Below are positions 17,737-27,254 of a stretch of DNA of 64,000 nucleotides, in pieces; the first letter of the stretch is position 1; every line of letters begins with the position of its first letter. Position numbers and translations under genes: made by a program. The notes below the pieces were generated by a model. The model was not told the origin of the DNA. It saw nothing but the letters and a program-made list of their open reading frames with translations, and searched no databases. Where the stretch lies: positions 2,480,001-2,544,000 of the forward strand of contig NZ_CP017146.1 of assembly GCF_009930795.1 (NCBI RefSeq). Direction: 5' to 3'. The stretch is from Marisediminicola antarctica (GTDB lineage: Bacteria; Actinomycetota; Actinomycetes; Actinomycetales; Microbacteriaceae).

Positions 17737-19563
17737 GTGAAGACCTACGACGTACCCGCACTAGTTCCAGCAGACCCGGACGCCAACGCGACAGATCTGC
17801 TGGTGGACAGGGTTCGAGACACCCCTGATCTGCCGATCTTCGCGCTCCCCGCCCCCGGCGGCACGTGGACCGATGTCACCGCCGCGGAGTTCCACCGGCA
17901 GGTTGTCGCCCTGGCCAAGGGGCTCGTCGCATCCGGTGTTCAGCCGGGCGACAAGATCGGCCTGATGTGCAAGACCCGCTACGAGTGGACCCTCATCGAC
18001 TTCGCGACCTGGTTCGCCGGCGCGCTGCTCGTCCCCGTCTACGAGACGTCGGCCCCCAGTCAGCTCCTGTGGTATCTGAGCGACTCCGGCGCCACCAGCA
18101 TGATCACCGAGACCCCGGATCATTTCGCCCGGTTCGACGAGATCCGGGCCGACCTCCCGCTCGTCTCCCGCGTCTGGCAGATCGACCTCGGCGACCTCGA
18201 CAAGCTCGTCGCGAAGGGCGTCGATGTTCCTGATGAGGAGATCGAGCGACGCCGGCAGATCGCCACGGGGTCGGATGTCGCGACGCTCATCTACACCTCC
18301 GGCACTACGGGGCGGCCGAAGGGCTGCATCCTCACCCACTCGAACTTCGTGGAACTCTGCCGCAACGCGCAGAAGGCGGTGCCCGAGGTCGTTCACCCCG
18401 GTTCCACCACGTTGCTGTTCATCACCACGGCTCACATCTTCGCCCGGTACATCTCGCTTCTCTGCGTGCACGGCGGGGTGAAGGTCGGCCACCAGCCCGA
18501 CACCAAGCAACTCCTCCCCTCGCTTGCCACTTTCAAGCCGACGTTCCTGCTCGCGGTTCCCCGCGTGTTCGAGAAGGTCTACAACTCCTCGCAGCAGAAA
18601 GCAGAGGCCGGCGGAAAGGGCAAGATCTTCCGCGCCGCCGCCGATGTCGCCGTTGAGCACTCGAAGGCGTTGGATGCCGGGAGCGTGCCACTCGGACTCA
18701 AGGTCAAGTTCGCGCTCTTCGACCGGCTCGTCTACTCGAAGATCCGCGCCGCGATGGGCGGCAACGTGCAGTACGCCGTGTCCGGATCCGCTCCCCTGGG
18801 TCTGCGCCTCGGACACTTCTACCGCAGCCTCGGCATTACGATCCTTGAGGGCTACGGCCTCACCGAGACCACGGCTCCCGTGTCGATCAACCGGGTCGAC
18901 GGGTTCAAGATCGGCAAGGTCGGCCCGCCCCTTCCCGGCGTCTCCGTTCGCATCACCGACGAGGGTGAGATCCAGGCGAAAGGCGTGAACATCTTCGCCG
19001 GCTACTGGAAGAACGACGAGGCGACAACCAGTGTCTTCGACGATGGTTGGTTCAGGACGGGCGACATCGGCGAAATCGACGAGGACGGCTACCTGCAGAT
19101 CACCGGGCGCAAGAAGGAGATCATCGTGACCGCGGGTGGCAAGAACGTCGCCCCCGCCGCGCTCGAAGACCCCATTCGGGCGAACCCGATCATCAGCCAG
19201 GTCATCGTCGTCGGCGAGCAGAAGCCATTCATCGCCGCGCTCATCACCCTCGACGAGGAGATGCTCCCGGTTTGGCTGAAAAACAACGACGAAGACGGCA
19301 GCCAGCCAGTCGCCGCGGCCGCGAAGAACCCGAAGGTGCTCGCCGAGATCCAGCGCGCCGTCGATGCGGCGAACGCCAACGTCTCCCGCGCGGAGTCGAT
19401 CCGCAAGTTCACCGTGCTCGAGCACGACCTAACCGAGGCGAGCGGCTACCTCACCCCGAAGCTCAGCATCAAACGGGACCTCATCGTCAAGGACTACACG
19501 CCCGTTATTGAGGAAATGTACGCGGGACATCCCGCGACAGAGGGAACCTCACTGGTCGGCTGA
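17737..19563 (+). CDS. Long-chain fatty acid--CoA ligase (FadD/AMP-forming)
   Basis: Adenylate-forming enzyme of 608 residues that activates fatty acids through acyl-AMP. LIYTSGTTGRPKG near residue 185 is the ATP-binding P-loop, GYGLTETT near 371 and GWFRTGDIGE near 440 are the other adenylation motifs, and GRKKEIIVTAGGKNVAP marks the hinge into the C-terminal domain. No membrane segment is evident. The GTG start is well supported by AAAGGAG 6 bases upstream. Acyl chain length preference is unknown; the long-chain group is the closest match. It is a single gene, convergent with def. Confidence 0.9.
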   Translation: MKTYDVPALVPADPDANATDLLVDRVRDTPDLPIFALPAPGGTWTDVTAAEFHRQVVALAKGLVASGVQPGDKIGLMCKTRYEWTLIDFATWFAGALLVPVYETSAPSQLLWYLSDSGATSMITETPDHFARFDEIRADLPLVSRVWQIDLGDLDKLVAKGVDVPDEEIERRRQIATGSDVATLIYTSGTTGRPKGCILTHSNFVELCRNAQKAVPEVVHPGSTTLLFITTAHIFARYISLLCVHGGVKVGHQPDTKQLLPSLATFKPTFLLAVPRVFEKVYNSSQQKAEAGGKGKIFRAAADVAVEHSKALDAGSVPLGLKVKFALFDRLVYSKIRAAMGGNVQYAVSGSAPLGLRLGHFYRSLGITILEGYGLTETTAPVSINRVDGFKIGKVGPPLPGVSVRITDEGEIQAKGVNIFAGYWKNDEATTSVFDDGWFRTGDIGEIDEDGYLQITGRKKEIIVTAGGKNVAPAALEDPIRANPIISQVIVVGEQKPFIAALITLDEEMLPVWLKNNDEDGSQPVAAAAKNPKVLAEIQRAVDAANANVSRAESIRKFTVLEHDLTEASGYLTPKLSIKRDLIVKDYTPVIEEMYAGHPATEGTSLVG

Positions 19564-19601
19564 GCGCCGCCCGGACCCTCGAACCAACCCGGATCCGCGA
19601 G

Positions 19602-19631
19602 CCAGCTGGGCTAGAACCAGCTGGGCTAGAA
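19602..19631. repeat. Two tandem copies of a 15-bp unit at the def 3' end
   Basis: CCAGCTGGGCTAGAA is repeated exactly at 19602-19616 and 19617-19631. The second copy holds the def stop codon (19626-19628). It lies in the gap between the convergent fadD-type gene and def, the third case in this window of short tandem repeats at a convergent gene end. Confidence 0.85.
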
Positions 19632-20117
19632 CCAGTCTGATTCGCGGATCTGGCGCATCGCCTCGCGCCTGGTCTCCTTGTCGAGCCCATCGACATACAG
19701 CTTGCCGTCGAGGTGGTCCGCCTCGTGCTGCAACGCCTGTGCCATGAGCCCCTCACCCTGGAGCTCGATGACGTTGCCGTCGAGGTCGATTCCCTCCACG
19801 CGTGCGAACGGGTAGCGCAGCCGCGGGAAGAAGAAGCCCGGCACGGAGAGGCAGCCCTCCTCGACCAGTTCCAGCTCTCCGCGCGTTTCCACCACGACGG
19901 GGTTGATGATGTAGCCGACCTCGCCGTCAACGTTGTAGCTGAATGCCCGGAGGTTCACGCCGATCTGGCACGCGGCAACCCCGGCGCGCCCCGGGACCTT
20001 GACACTGTCGAGAAGATCGTCGATGAGCCCGCGCACAGCGCGGTCGCCAGGCTTGACCGGGTCGGACACGGTCTTGAGCACCGGATCACCGAAGATCCGG
20101 ATCTGTCGTTCAGCCAT
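19626..20117 (-). CDS. def: Peptide deformylase
   Basis: Metalloenzyme removing the formyl group from nascent proteins. The 163-residue protein has the three family motifs: AGVAACQIG near residue 45, EEGCLSVPG near 87 (metal-binding Cys) and HEADHLDG near 131 (two metal-binding His and catalytic Glu). Motif 1 has Val-Ala-Ala-Cys-Gln rather than the more frequent Leu-Ala-Ala-Pro-Gln. It begins 8 bases downstream of the MinD/ParA-like gene and may be cotranscribed with it. Confidence 0.94.
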   Translation of the reverse strand: MAERQIRIFGDPVLKTVSDPVKPGDRAVRGLIDDLLDSVKVPGRAGVAACQIGVNLRAFSYNVDGEVGYIINPVVVETRGELELVEEGCLSVPGFFFPRLRYPFARVEGIDLDGNVIELQGEGLMAQALQHEADHLDGKLYVDGLDKETRREAMRQIRESDWF

Positions 20118-20125
20118 CCGCGGCG

Positions 20126-21463
20126 TCAGTCCGCTCGACGCTGGGGAAGGCCATCCACGACAAGGGCGGCAAGCTCCCTCGCGGCGCTCGTGGTGAGGGG
20201 TTTGAGGTCCTTATAGTTGACGACTGAGCCCGCGGCGAGCTGCGGGTCATACGGAATCCGCACGATCTCGCGAACCCGCGAACGGAAGTGCGCTTCGATC
20301 TCGTCGAGATTCACGAGGTTCGTGCCCTGGGTCGCCGTGTTCAGAGCGACCACGGCGTTGCGGACCAGATCGCCGTACCCGTTCGCCTCGAGCCAGGTGA
20401 GGGTCTCGGATGCGAGCCTGGCCTCGTCGACACTGCCGCCGGAGACGATGACCACGGAGTCGGCGCGCTGCAACGTCGCGCGCATGACCGAGTGCACGAT
20501 TCCAGTGCCGCAGTCGGTGAGCGCGATCGAGTAGAAGCGGGCGCACAGGTCGGCGACGACGTTGTAGTCGTCCTCGTCGAAGGCTTCGGAGAGCAGCGGA
20601 TCGGTGTCGGATGCAAGGATGTCGAGCCGCGTCTCGTCCCTGGAGACCAGGTGGGTGAAATCGCTGAATGTTGAGACGGACGCCGCCTTGGTGACAACGT
20701 CGCGCACCGTCGACCTGGTCTGCTTGTTTACCCGCTCCGAGAGCGTCCCCCGGTCGGGGTTCGCGTCGATGGCGATAATGCGGTCCTCGCGAACATCGGC
20801 CAGCGCCATCCCGAGCAGCGTCGTCACCGTCGTCTTGCCCACACCCCCTTTACGCGTGAGCACCGGCACAAACCGCGTTCCCCCGTCGAATTCCTTGTGG
20901 ATGCGCGCGTCGATATCCTTGCGGTACCGGGCGGCAGCGGAGTCCCCGAGGTTGACGGCGCCGAAGGTGACCGTGTGGACGAACGACGGCCAGCGACCCT
21001 CGGGCGGGACGCCCTTGCGACTCCCGCCGAGCAGCCTCTCGGCCGTGAGCATAGCGGCGGGCTCGGGGCCGGTGGCGACATCGCCGCGCACCTGCCCACG
21101 TCGCGTGTAGAGGCCCTCCGGCTGCCCGGCCCCGACCGCGTCGACGGGCTGCGGGAGGAGCGGCACAGACATCGTTGCCGACGTTATCGCGACCTCGCCC
21201 GGATTCACGGCAATCTCATCGATCGCGACCGCGATCTCGTCGTCCGGCATCGAGTGCACGGGTGCGGGCAGCGACACGTCAATCGTGAGGATCTCTGGCA
21301 CGCCGTCGGCGAGGTCACTGCCGCCGTCGGCGAGGTCGTTGCCGCCGTCACCGAGTTCGCCGGCCAGCTCATCGCCGGCCATCTCGTCGCCGGCACGCTC
21401 GTCGTTCTCCGGCGCGTCGTCGAAGACGCGCCCACCGTCGTCATGCTGAGTTCTGTCAGTCAC
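20126..21463 (-). CDS. MinD/ParA-family ATPase with acidic repeat N-terminus
   Basis: Protein of 445 residues. The first 200 residues are a low-complexity acidic region with imperfect repeats (GDEMAGDELAGELGDGG then NDLADGGSDLADG), with no recognised fold. The C-terminal half is a P-loop ATPase with the deviant Walker A motif KGGVGKTT near 205 and IIAIDANPDRGTLSE as the second motif. Such MinD/ParA-like proteins are common in Actinobacteria, and some resemble ATPases near ESX systems, but no secretion gene is present here. GTG start with AAAGGTG eight bases upstream. Cargo or function unknown. Confidence 0.8.
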   Translation of the reverse strand: MTDRTQHDDGGRVFDDAPENDERAGDEMAGDELAGELGDGGNDLADGGSDLADGVPEILTIDVSLPAPVHSMPDDEIAVAIDEIAVNPGEVAITSATMSVPLLPQPVDAVGAGQPEGLYTRRGQVRGDVATGPEPAAMLTAERLLGGSRKGVPPEGRWPSFVHTVTFGAVNLGDSAAARYRKDIDARIHKEFDGGTRFVPVLTRKGGVGKTTVTTLLGMALADVREDRIIAIDANPDRGTLSERVNKQTRSTVRDVVTKAASVSTFSDFTHLVSRDETRLDILASDTDPLLSEAFDEDDYNVVADLCARFYSIALTDCGTGIVHSVMRATLQRADSVVIVSGGSVDEARLASETLTWLEANGYGDLVRNAVVALNTATQGTNLVNLDEIEAHFRSRVREIVRIPYDPQLAAGSVVNYKDLKPLTTSAARELAALVVDGLPQRRAD

Positions 21464-21543
21464 AGCGCATCACCTTTCGAAAAAAACCGGACGTGTCAGT
21501 GTACCCGCGGCCTGCGTAGCGAGGGGCTCGCCGTTCAGCGAGC

Positions 21544-24500
21544 TCAGGATGCCGTGATCTCGACCAACAGGTCGCCGACGTCGACCTGTTGCGTCTGCGG
21601 GATGGCGAGCCTCGTGACGGTGCCGGACACGGTCGCCGTGATCGCGGCCTCCATCTTCATCGCCTCGATCGATGCGACTGCGTGGCCCGCCTCGACGACA
21701 TCCCCCTCGGCGACCTGCAGCGTCACCACGCCTGAGAAGGGGGCCGCAACCTGCCCGGGCTTCGCTGGGTCGGCCTTCTCGGCCGCCTTCCTCTCGACCC
21801 GGATGCCGCGGTCGCGCACGAAGACCGGGCGAAGCTGGCCGTTGAGAGTCGTCATCACCGTGCGCATTCCCCTGTCGTCGGCGTCGCCGATGGCCTCGAG
21901 CCCGACGAACAGGCTGACGCCGCGGCTCATCTCGACGACGTGCTCCTGCCCCTGGCGGAGACCGTACAGGTAGTCGGCGGTGTCGATCGATGACAGGTCG
22001 CCGTACTCCTCGCGGATCTGTTCGAATGCTTTCGCCGGCGCGGGGAACAGCAGGCGGTTGAGGGCTGCGCGACGGCCTGTGCTGTCGCCGGCGAGCGTGT
22101 CACGGTCTTCGGCGCTGATCTCGGTGATCCCGATCTTGACCGAGCGGCCCGCGAGGACCTTGCTGCGGAAGGGCTCCGGCCATCCGCCCGGAAGGTCACC
22201 CAGCTCCCCGGCCATAAAGCCGATCACCGAATCGGGGATGTCGTACTTGTCAGGGTTCTGCTCGAAGTCGTCCGGGTCGGCCCCCGCCGCCGCGAGAGCG
22301 AGCGCCAGGTCGCCGACGACCTTCGATGAGGGGGTCACCTTCGGCGGGCGCCCAAGCATCCGGTTCGCGGCTGCGTACAGGTCTTCGACCTTCTCGAACT
22401 GGTCTGCAAGGCCGAGGGCGATCGCCTGCTGACGCAGGTTCGACAGCTGACCGCCCGGGATCTCATGGCGGTAGACGCGGCCGGTGGGTCCGGCGAGGCC
22501 CGATTCGAACGGCTTGTAAACGTGGCGCACGGCCTCCCAGTAGGGCTCGAGGTCGGAGACGGCGTCGAGCGAGAGTCCTGTGTCTCGCTCGGTATGCGCG
22601 AGGGCCGCGACGAGGGCGGATGCCGATGGCTGGCTGGTGGTGCCCGCCATCGGTGCACTCGCGACGTCCACAGCATCCGCGCCGGCACGGCTGGCTGCCA
22701 GGAGGGTGGCCAGCTGGCCGCCTGCGGTGTCGTGGGTGTGCACATGCACCGGAAGGTCGAACCGCGCACGCAACGCGGTGACGAGCTTCTCAGCGGCTCC
22801 CGCGCGGAGCAGTCCGGCCATGTCCTTGATCGCGATGATGTGGGCACCTGCCTCGACGATCTGTTCGGCGAGGGCGAGGTAGTAGTCAAGGGTGTACAGC
22901 TTCTCGGCCGGGTCGAGCAGGTCGCCGGTATAGCAGAGGCCGACCTCGGCCACGGCGTGCCCGGTCGCCAGCACCGACTCGATCGCGGGCCGCATCTGCG
23001 AGACGTCGTTGAGCGCGTCGAAGATGCGGAAGATGTCGACGCCGGTCGACGCCGCCTCCCGCACGAACGCGTCGGTCACCTCGGTCGGGTACGGGGTGTA
23101 GCCGACGGTGTTGCGTCCGCGGAGCAGCATCTGGATGGCGATGTTGGGCAGGGCCTCGCGCATCGACCCGAGGCGCTCCCAGGGGTCCTCGCCGAGGAAG
23201 CGGAGCGCGACGTCGTAGGTCGCGCCTCCCCACGCCTCGATCGAGAGCAGCTGCGGGGTGAGACGGGCGACGTGCGGGAGGACAGCGGTGAGGTCGCGCG
23301 TGCGCACCCTCGTCGCGAGGAGGGACTGGTGCGCGTCACGGAAGGTCGTGTCGGTCACCGCGAGTGCCGTCTGGGCGCGCAGCGCCGCGGCGAACCCGGT
23401 CGGCCCGAGCTCGAGCAGCCGCTGCCTGGACCCGGCGGGAGGCTCGACCGTGAGGTCAACCGCTGGCAGCTTGAGGGCGGGGTTGATGGTTCCGGCGCCG
23501 TCGCCGTTCGGCTGGTTGACGGTGACGTCGGCAAGCCAGCTGAGGATCTTGGTTCCGCGGTCTTTCGACTGGTTCGAATGGACCAGACCGGGGCGCTCGT
23601 CGATGAACGAGGTACTGAGGTCACCGGCGTTGAAAGCCGGGTCGTCGAGCACCGCCTGCAGGAACGGGATGTTGGTGGCCACACCGCGAATGCGGAATTC
23701 GGCGAGCCCGCGTCGGGCGCGCGCGATCGCCGCGGGGAAGTCACGCCCGCGGCAGGTCATCTTGACGAGCATCGAGTCGAAGTGGGGGCTGATCTGGGTG
23801 CCGGGGTTGATGGTTCCACCATCGAGGCGGATGCCGCCGCCGCCGGGCGACCGGTAGGTGGTGAGCTTGCCGGTGTCTGGACGGAATCCCGCGGTGGGAT
23901 CCTCGGTGGTGATCCGGCACTGCAACGCCGCCCCGCGCAGGCGCAGCTGGTCCTGCTTGAGGCCGAGCTCGCGCAGAGACTGGCCGAACGCGATGCGCAT
24001 CTGCGTCTGGACGAGGTCGACGTCGGTGACCTCCTCTGTGACGGTGTGCTCGACCTGGATGCGGGGGTTCATCTCGATGAAGACGTGCTGGCCCTTGCGC
24101 TCCCCCGCGGTGTCGAGGAGGAACTCGACCGTGCCGGCGTTGACGTAGCCGATCGACTTCGCAAACGCGATCGCGTCGCGGTACATCGCCTGACGGGTGT
24201 CCTCGTCGAGGTTGGGCGCCGGGGCGATCTCGACGACCTTCTGGTGGCGCCGCTGCACGGAACAGTCGCGCTCGAAGAGATGCACCGTGTCGCCAGTCGA
24301 GTCGGCGAGGATCTGCACCTCGATGTGCCGCGGCCGCACGACGGCCTGCTCGAGGAACATCGTCGGGTCGCCGAAGGCGCTGTCCGCCTCACGCATCGCC
24401 TCGACCAGTGCCGCCTTCAGGTCGGCCTTCGTCTCGACCCGCCGCATCCCGCGCCCGCCGCCGCCTGCCACGGCCTTGGCGAAGATCGGGAAGCCGATCG

Positions 24501-24948
24501 CGTCGGCACCGGCGAGCAGCTCGTCGAGGTCGCGCGACGCGGGAGTGGACTTCAGAACCGGAACGCCCGCGGCGATCGCGTGCTCCTTCGCGGTGACCTT
24601 GTTACCGGCCATCTCGAGCACCTTCTGGCCCGGCCCGATGAACGTGATCCCTGCGGCCGCGGCCGCCTCGGCGAGCTCAGGGTTCTCCGAAAGAAAACCG
24701 TAGCCGGGGTAGATGGCGTCCGCGCCGCATTCGACCGCCACACGCACGATCTCGGCCACGTCGAGGTAGGCGCGCACGGGATGCCCTCGCTCCCCGATCT
24801 GGTACGCCTCGTCGGCCTTGAGGCGATGAAGGGAGTTTCGATCCTCATAGGGGAACACCGCGACGGTCGTAGCACCCAATTCGAACGCTGCACGAAAGGC
24901 GCGAATGGCGATTTCGCCACGGTTTGCTACCAGGATCTTTGTGAACAT
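21544..24948 (-). CDS. pyc: Pyruvate carboxylase
   Basis: Biotin-dependent anaplerotic enzyme making oxaloacetate from pyruvate. The 1134-residue single chain has an N-terminal biotin carboxylase/ATP-grasp part (IGFPIFAKAVAGGGGRGMRR, about residues 1-450), a TIM-barrel carboxyltransferase (DTTFRDAHQSLLATR near 535), a conserved PYC/OADA region, and a C-terminal biotinyl domain with AMKME, the Lys near residue 1098 carrying biotin. Length and order match single-chain bacterial Pyc. The ATG has AAGGGGCC 3 bases upstream. It is divergent from the ParA gene, sharing a 78-base control region. Confidence 0.97.
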   Translation of the reverse strand: MFTKILVANRGEIAIRAFRAAFELGATTVAVFPYEDRNSLHRLKADEAYQIGERGHPVRAYLDVAEIVRVAVECGADAIYPGYGFLSENPELAEAAAAAGITFIGPGQKVLEMAGNKVTAKEHAIAAGVPVLKSTPASRDLDELLAGADAIGFPIFAKAVAGGGGRGMRRVETKADLKAALVEAMREADSAFGDPTMFLEQAVVRPRHIEVQILADSTGDTVHLFERDCSVQRRHQKVVEIAPAPNLDEDTRQAMYRDAIAFAKSIGYVNAGTVEFLLDTAGERKGQHVFIEMNPRIQVEHTVTEEVTDVDLVQTQMRIAFGQSLRELGLKQDQLRLRGAALQCRITTEDPTAGFRPDTGKLTTYRSPGGGGIRLDGGTINPGTQISPHFDSMLVKMTCRGRDFPAAIARARRGLAEFRIRGVATNIPFLQAVLDDPAFNAGDLSTSFIDERPGLVHSNQSKDRGTKILSWLADVTVNQPNGDGAGTINPALKLPAVDLTVEPPAGSRQRLLELGPTGFAAALRAQTALAVTDTTFRDAHQSLLATRVRTRDLTAVLPHVARLTPQLLSIEAWGGATYDVALRFLGEDPWERLGSMREALPNIAIQMLLRGRNTVGYTPYPTEVTDAFVREAASTGVDIFRIFDALNDVSQMRPAIESVLATGHAVAEVGLCYTGDLLDPAEKLYTLDYYLALAEQIVEAGAHIIAIKDMAGLLRAGAAEKLVTALRARFDLPVHVHTHDTAGGQLATLLAASRAGADAVDVASAPMAGTTSQPSASALVAALAHTERDTGLSLDAVSDLEPYWEAVRHVYKPFESGLAGPTGRVYRHEIPGGQLSNLRQQAIALGLADQFEKVEDLYAAANRMLGRPPKVTPSSKVVGDLALALAAAGADPDDFEQNPDKYDIPDSVIGFMAGELGDLPGGWPEPFRSKVLAGRSVKIGITEISAEDRDTLAGDSTGRRAALNRLLFPAPAKAFEQIREEYGDLSSIDTADYLYGLRQGQEHVVEMSRGVSLFVGLEAIGDADDRGMRTVMTTLNGQLRPVFVRDRGIRVERKAAEKADPAKPGQVAAPFSGVVTLQVAEGDVVEAGHAVASIEAMKMEAAITATVSGTVTRLAIPQTQQVDVGDLLVEITAS

Positions 24949-25012
24949 CAGGCCCCTTACAGATTCGTCCCCATCGATAATCGACGTTTAGGTGCTTTCA
25001 GACTAGTGAAGG

Positions 25013-25018
25013 TATCGT
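25013..25018 (+). promoter_or_regulatory. Candidate -10 element (TATCGT) of the ParA-like gene
   Basis: TATCGT ends eight bases before the GTG at 25027, and no ribosome site precedes that GTG. The transcript would start at, or one or two bases from, the start codon, again a leaderless-type layout. Confidence 0.4.
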
Positions 25019-25026
25019 TTCGTGTT

Positions 25027-25839
25027 GTGCATGTACTCAGCGTGAGCTCCCTCAAGGGAGGAGTGGGAAAGACCACCGTGACCCTCGGGCTCGCCTCCGC
25101 AGCCTTTGCCAAGGGGCTCCGCACGCTCGTCGTGGACCTCGATCCACAGTCGGATGTGTCGACCGGAATGGACATCAACGTCGCCGGTCACCTCAACGTG
25201 GCCGATGTTCTCTCCTCGCCGAAGGAGAAGATCGTGCGGTCGGCGATCGCTCCGAGCGGGTGGACGCGCGGCCGGCCGGGCAAGATCGACGTCATGATCG
25301 GAAGCCCGTCGTCGATCAACTTCGATGGACCGCATCCGAGCATTCGCGAAATCTGGAAGCTCGAGGAGGCACTCGCCAACGTCGAGTCCGACTACGACCT
25401 CGTGCTCATCGACTGCCCGCCGTCGCTCAACGCTCTGACCCGCACCGCCTGGGCCGCGAGCGACCGCGTCGCGGTCGTGACCGAGCCGGGGCTGTTCTCG
25501 GTTGCCGCCGCCGATCGGGCTCTGCGCGCCATCGAGGAGATTCGGCGTGGCCTCTCCCCCAGGCTCCAGCCGCTCGGCATCATCGTGAATCGTGCGCGAG
25601 TGCAGTCCCTCGAGCACCAGTTCCGGATCAAGGAACTCCGCGACATGTTCGGCCCGCTCGTACTGAGCCCGCAGCTGCCGGAGCGCACGTCGCTGCAGCA
25701 GGCACAGGGCGCGGCCAAGCCGCTGCACATGTGGCCGGGCGAGAGCGCACAGGAGATGGCACTCAACTTCGATCAGCTGCTGCTGCGCGTGATGCGCACC
25801 GCGAAAATGGAAGACCCGGCCGGAGTCGCTGCCTCGTAA
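25027..25839 (+). CDS. ParA-family ATPase
   Basis: Deviant Walker A ATPase of 270 residues: LKGGVGKTTVTLGLA near residue 9, VVDLDPQSDVSTGMD near 34, and DYDLVLIDCPPSLNALT near 120. It lacks an N-terminal HTH, so it is of the short chromosomal or MinD-like type. No parB or parS-like gene is adjacent, so it is unlikely to be the main chromosome-segregation ParA. Its conserved proximity to pyc and MerR genes suggests a housekeeping positioning role, otherwise unknown. GTG at 25027 is the first in-frame start near the Walker motif. Confidence 0.88.
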   Translation: MHVLSVSSLKGGVGKTTVTLGLASAAFAKGLRTLVVDLDPQSDVSTGMDINVAGHLNVADVLSSPKEKIVRSAIAPSGWTRGRPGKIDVMIGSPSSINFDGPHPSIREIWKLEEALANVESDYDLVLIDCPPSLNALTRTAWAASDRVAVVTEPGLFSVAAADRALRAIEEIRRGLSPRLQPLGIIVNRARVQSLEHQFRIKELRDMFGPLVLSPQLPERTSLQQAQGAAKPLHMWPGESAQEMALNFDQLLLRVMRTAKMEDPAGVAAS

Positions 25840-25862
25840 CTGCTGCGGGTGAGTAGCGCCGC

Positions 25863-26411
25863 TCAGCTGGCGCGGTGGGCTCGGCGTGCGGCGAGTTCGT
25901 CGGTGGCTTCGGGCTGCTGAGCATCGAGCTCGACGAGCGTGTGCTCGACCTCGCGAAGTACCTTGCCGACCGCGATGCCGAAGACGCCCTGGCCACGGCT
26001 GACGAGGTCGATGACCTCATCGTCGGAGGTGCACAGGTACACGCTCGCGCCGTCGCTCATGAGCGTCGTCTGGGCAAGGTCCCTCACGCCGGCCTCGCGC
26101 AGCTGGTTCACGGCCGTGCGGATTTGCTGCAGGGAGATTCCGGTGTCGAGGAGGCGCTTGACGAGCTTGAGCACAAGGATGTCGCGAAAACCGTAGAGGC
26201 GCTGAGAACCGGAGCCGGCTGCGCCGCGCACGGTGGGCTCGACGAGCTCGGTGCGCGCCCAGTAGTCGAGCTGGCGGTAGCTGATGCCCGCCGCACGGGC
26301 GGCGACTGCCCCACGGTAGCCGGAGCTCGCGTCGAGATCGGGAAGGCCGTCCGTGAACAGGAGTCCGAGATCGTAGCGAGAATTTTCGCTCCGGCTGCTG
26401 ACTTCACTCAT
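25863..26411 (-). CDS. MerR-family regulator (Rv1830-like)
   Basis: Protein of 182 residues with a MerR winged-helix DNA-binding domain in its first half (ARAAGISYRQLDYWARTELVEP, then YGFRDILVLKLVKRLLDTG) and a C-terminal region without recognised effector cysteines. It resembles the second MerR protein of the garA-ftsR-nuclease-MerR block in mycobacteria and corynebacteria. ATG at 26411 has AAGG about eight bases upstream. It is convergent with the ParA gene (23-base gap) and 144 bases from ftsR. Confidence 0.85.
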   Translation of the reverse strand: MSEVSSRSENSRYDLGLLFTDGLPDLDASSGYRGAVAARAAGISYRQLDYWARTELVEPTVRGAAGSGSQRLYGFRDILVLKLVKRLLDTGISLQQIRTAVNQLREAGVRDLAQTTLMSDGASVYLCTSDDEVIDLVSRGQGVFGIAVGKVLREVEHTLVELDAQQPEATDELAARRAHRAS

Positions 26412-26555
26412 GCGATTGCCTTCTGCCCTTCGGCATGATTGCGACGTGCTGTGCTGGTCGGGTTGCCAGCAGATTCCACGCTACCGAGCGCCACCCGGTC
26501 GGGCAACGACATTCGATGAAAACCCTCGGCGTGTCGACCGACGGGCTCATCCAGT

Positions 26556-27254
26556 CTAGCGATCGAGACGACCGAGGGCGGAGCGAATGAGACTCGAACG
26601 CACGATCTCGAGCTGTCCCGCGATCTCGCGTGCCAGTTCCAACGCCTTTGCTCGGCTGGACGCATCTTTGCGGCGGGTGACCGGCATGAGCGCGTTCTCG
26701 ATCAGCCCGAGCTCACGCTCCGCGGCCGCTCGAAAGGTGCGCAGGTGCCGTGGCTCTATGCCCGACTTCTGCAGCTCGACGAGCGACCTGAGTACGGCCA
26801 CCACGTCATCTCCGTAGAACTCGGCTGGCACGATGAGCGATGACGACACCGCGTCGTTGAGTAGCTGGGGTGTTGCCCCGGCCTCGCGGACAAGTGCATC
26901 GCGGCCGAGACGCCGCTGGGTCGAGAGCATCGATGGCGCTGTAACTGCCCCACCGGGCAGTTCGGGCTCGCGACCGGCGTCCAGATCGTCGAGATAGCCC
27001 TTGATGACCTTGAGCGGCAGGTAGTGTTCGCGCTGCATCGTGAGCACGAACCGGAGCCTGTCGAGATCGGACGGCGAGAACTTGCGATAGCCCGACTCGG
27101 TGCGCGCCGGGCAGATGAGCTTGCGTTCCTCGAGGAAGCGGAGCTTCGACGGGGTGAGGTCGGGAAAGTCGACCGTCAATCGTGCGAGCACCTGCCCAAT
27201 GCTCAGCAGCGTAGTCGGGCCAGGCACTCGAGCCTGGCCAGCGGGTAGCGGCAC
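26556..27254 (-). CDS. FtsR-like MerR-family regulator
   Basis: Protein of 232 residues. A MerR-type DNA-binding domain spans about residues 15-85 (LTPSKLRFLEERKLICPAR, then GYRKFSPSDLDRLRFVLTM), and a helical C-terminal region follows. It corresponds in order and sequence type to Rv1828/FtsR, which regulates ftsZ in Corynebacterium; the ftsR function is inferred from that. Its GTG start shares one base with the stop of the FHA gene (TAGTG), indicating translational coupling. Confidence 0.82.
   Translation of the reverse strand: MPLPAGQARVPGPTTLLSIGQVLARLTVDFPDLTPSKLRFLEERKLICPARTESGYRKFSPSDLDRLRFVLTMQREHYLPLKVIKGYLDDLDAGREPELPGGAVTAPSMLSTQRRLGRDALVREAGATPQLLNDAVSSSLIVPAEFYGDDVVAVLRSLVELQKSGIEPRHLRTFRAAAERELGLIENALMPVTRRKDASSRAKALELAREIAGQLEIVRSSLIRSALGRLDR

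Noticed and set aside
22465-25026. Very long plus-strand open frame running antisense through pyc into the ParA gene
   Set aside because: It is complementary to the pyc coding sequence, has no family features in that part, and only the last 270 residues (ParA) are real. GC-rich third positions keep the antisense frame open.
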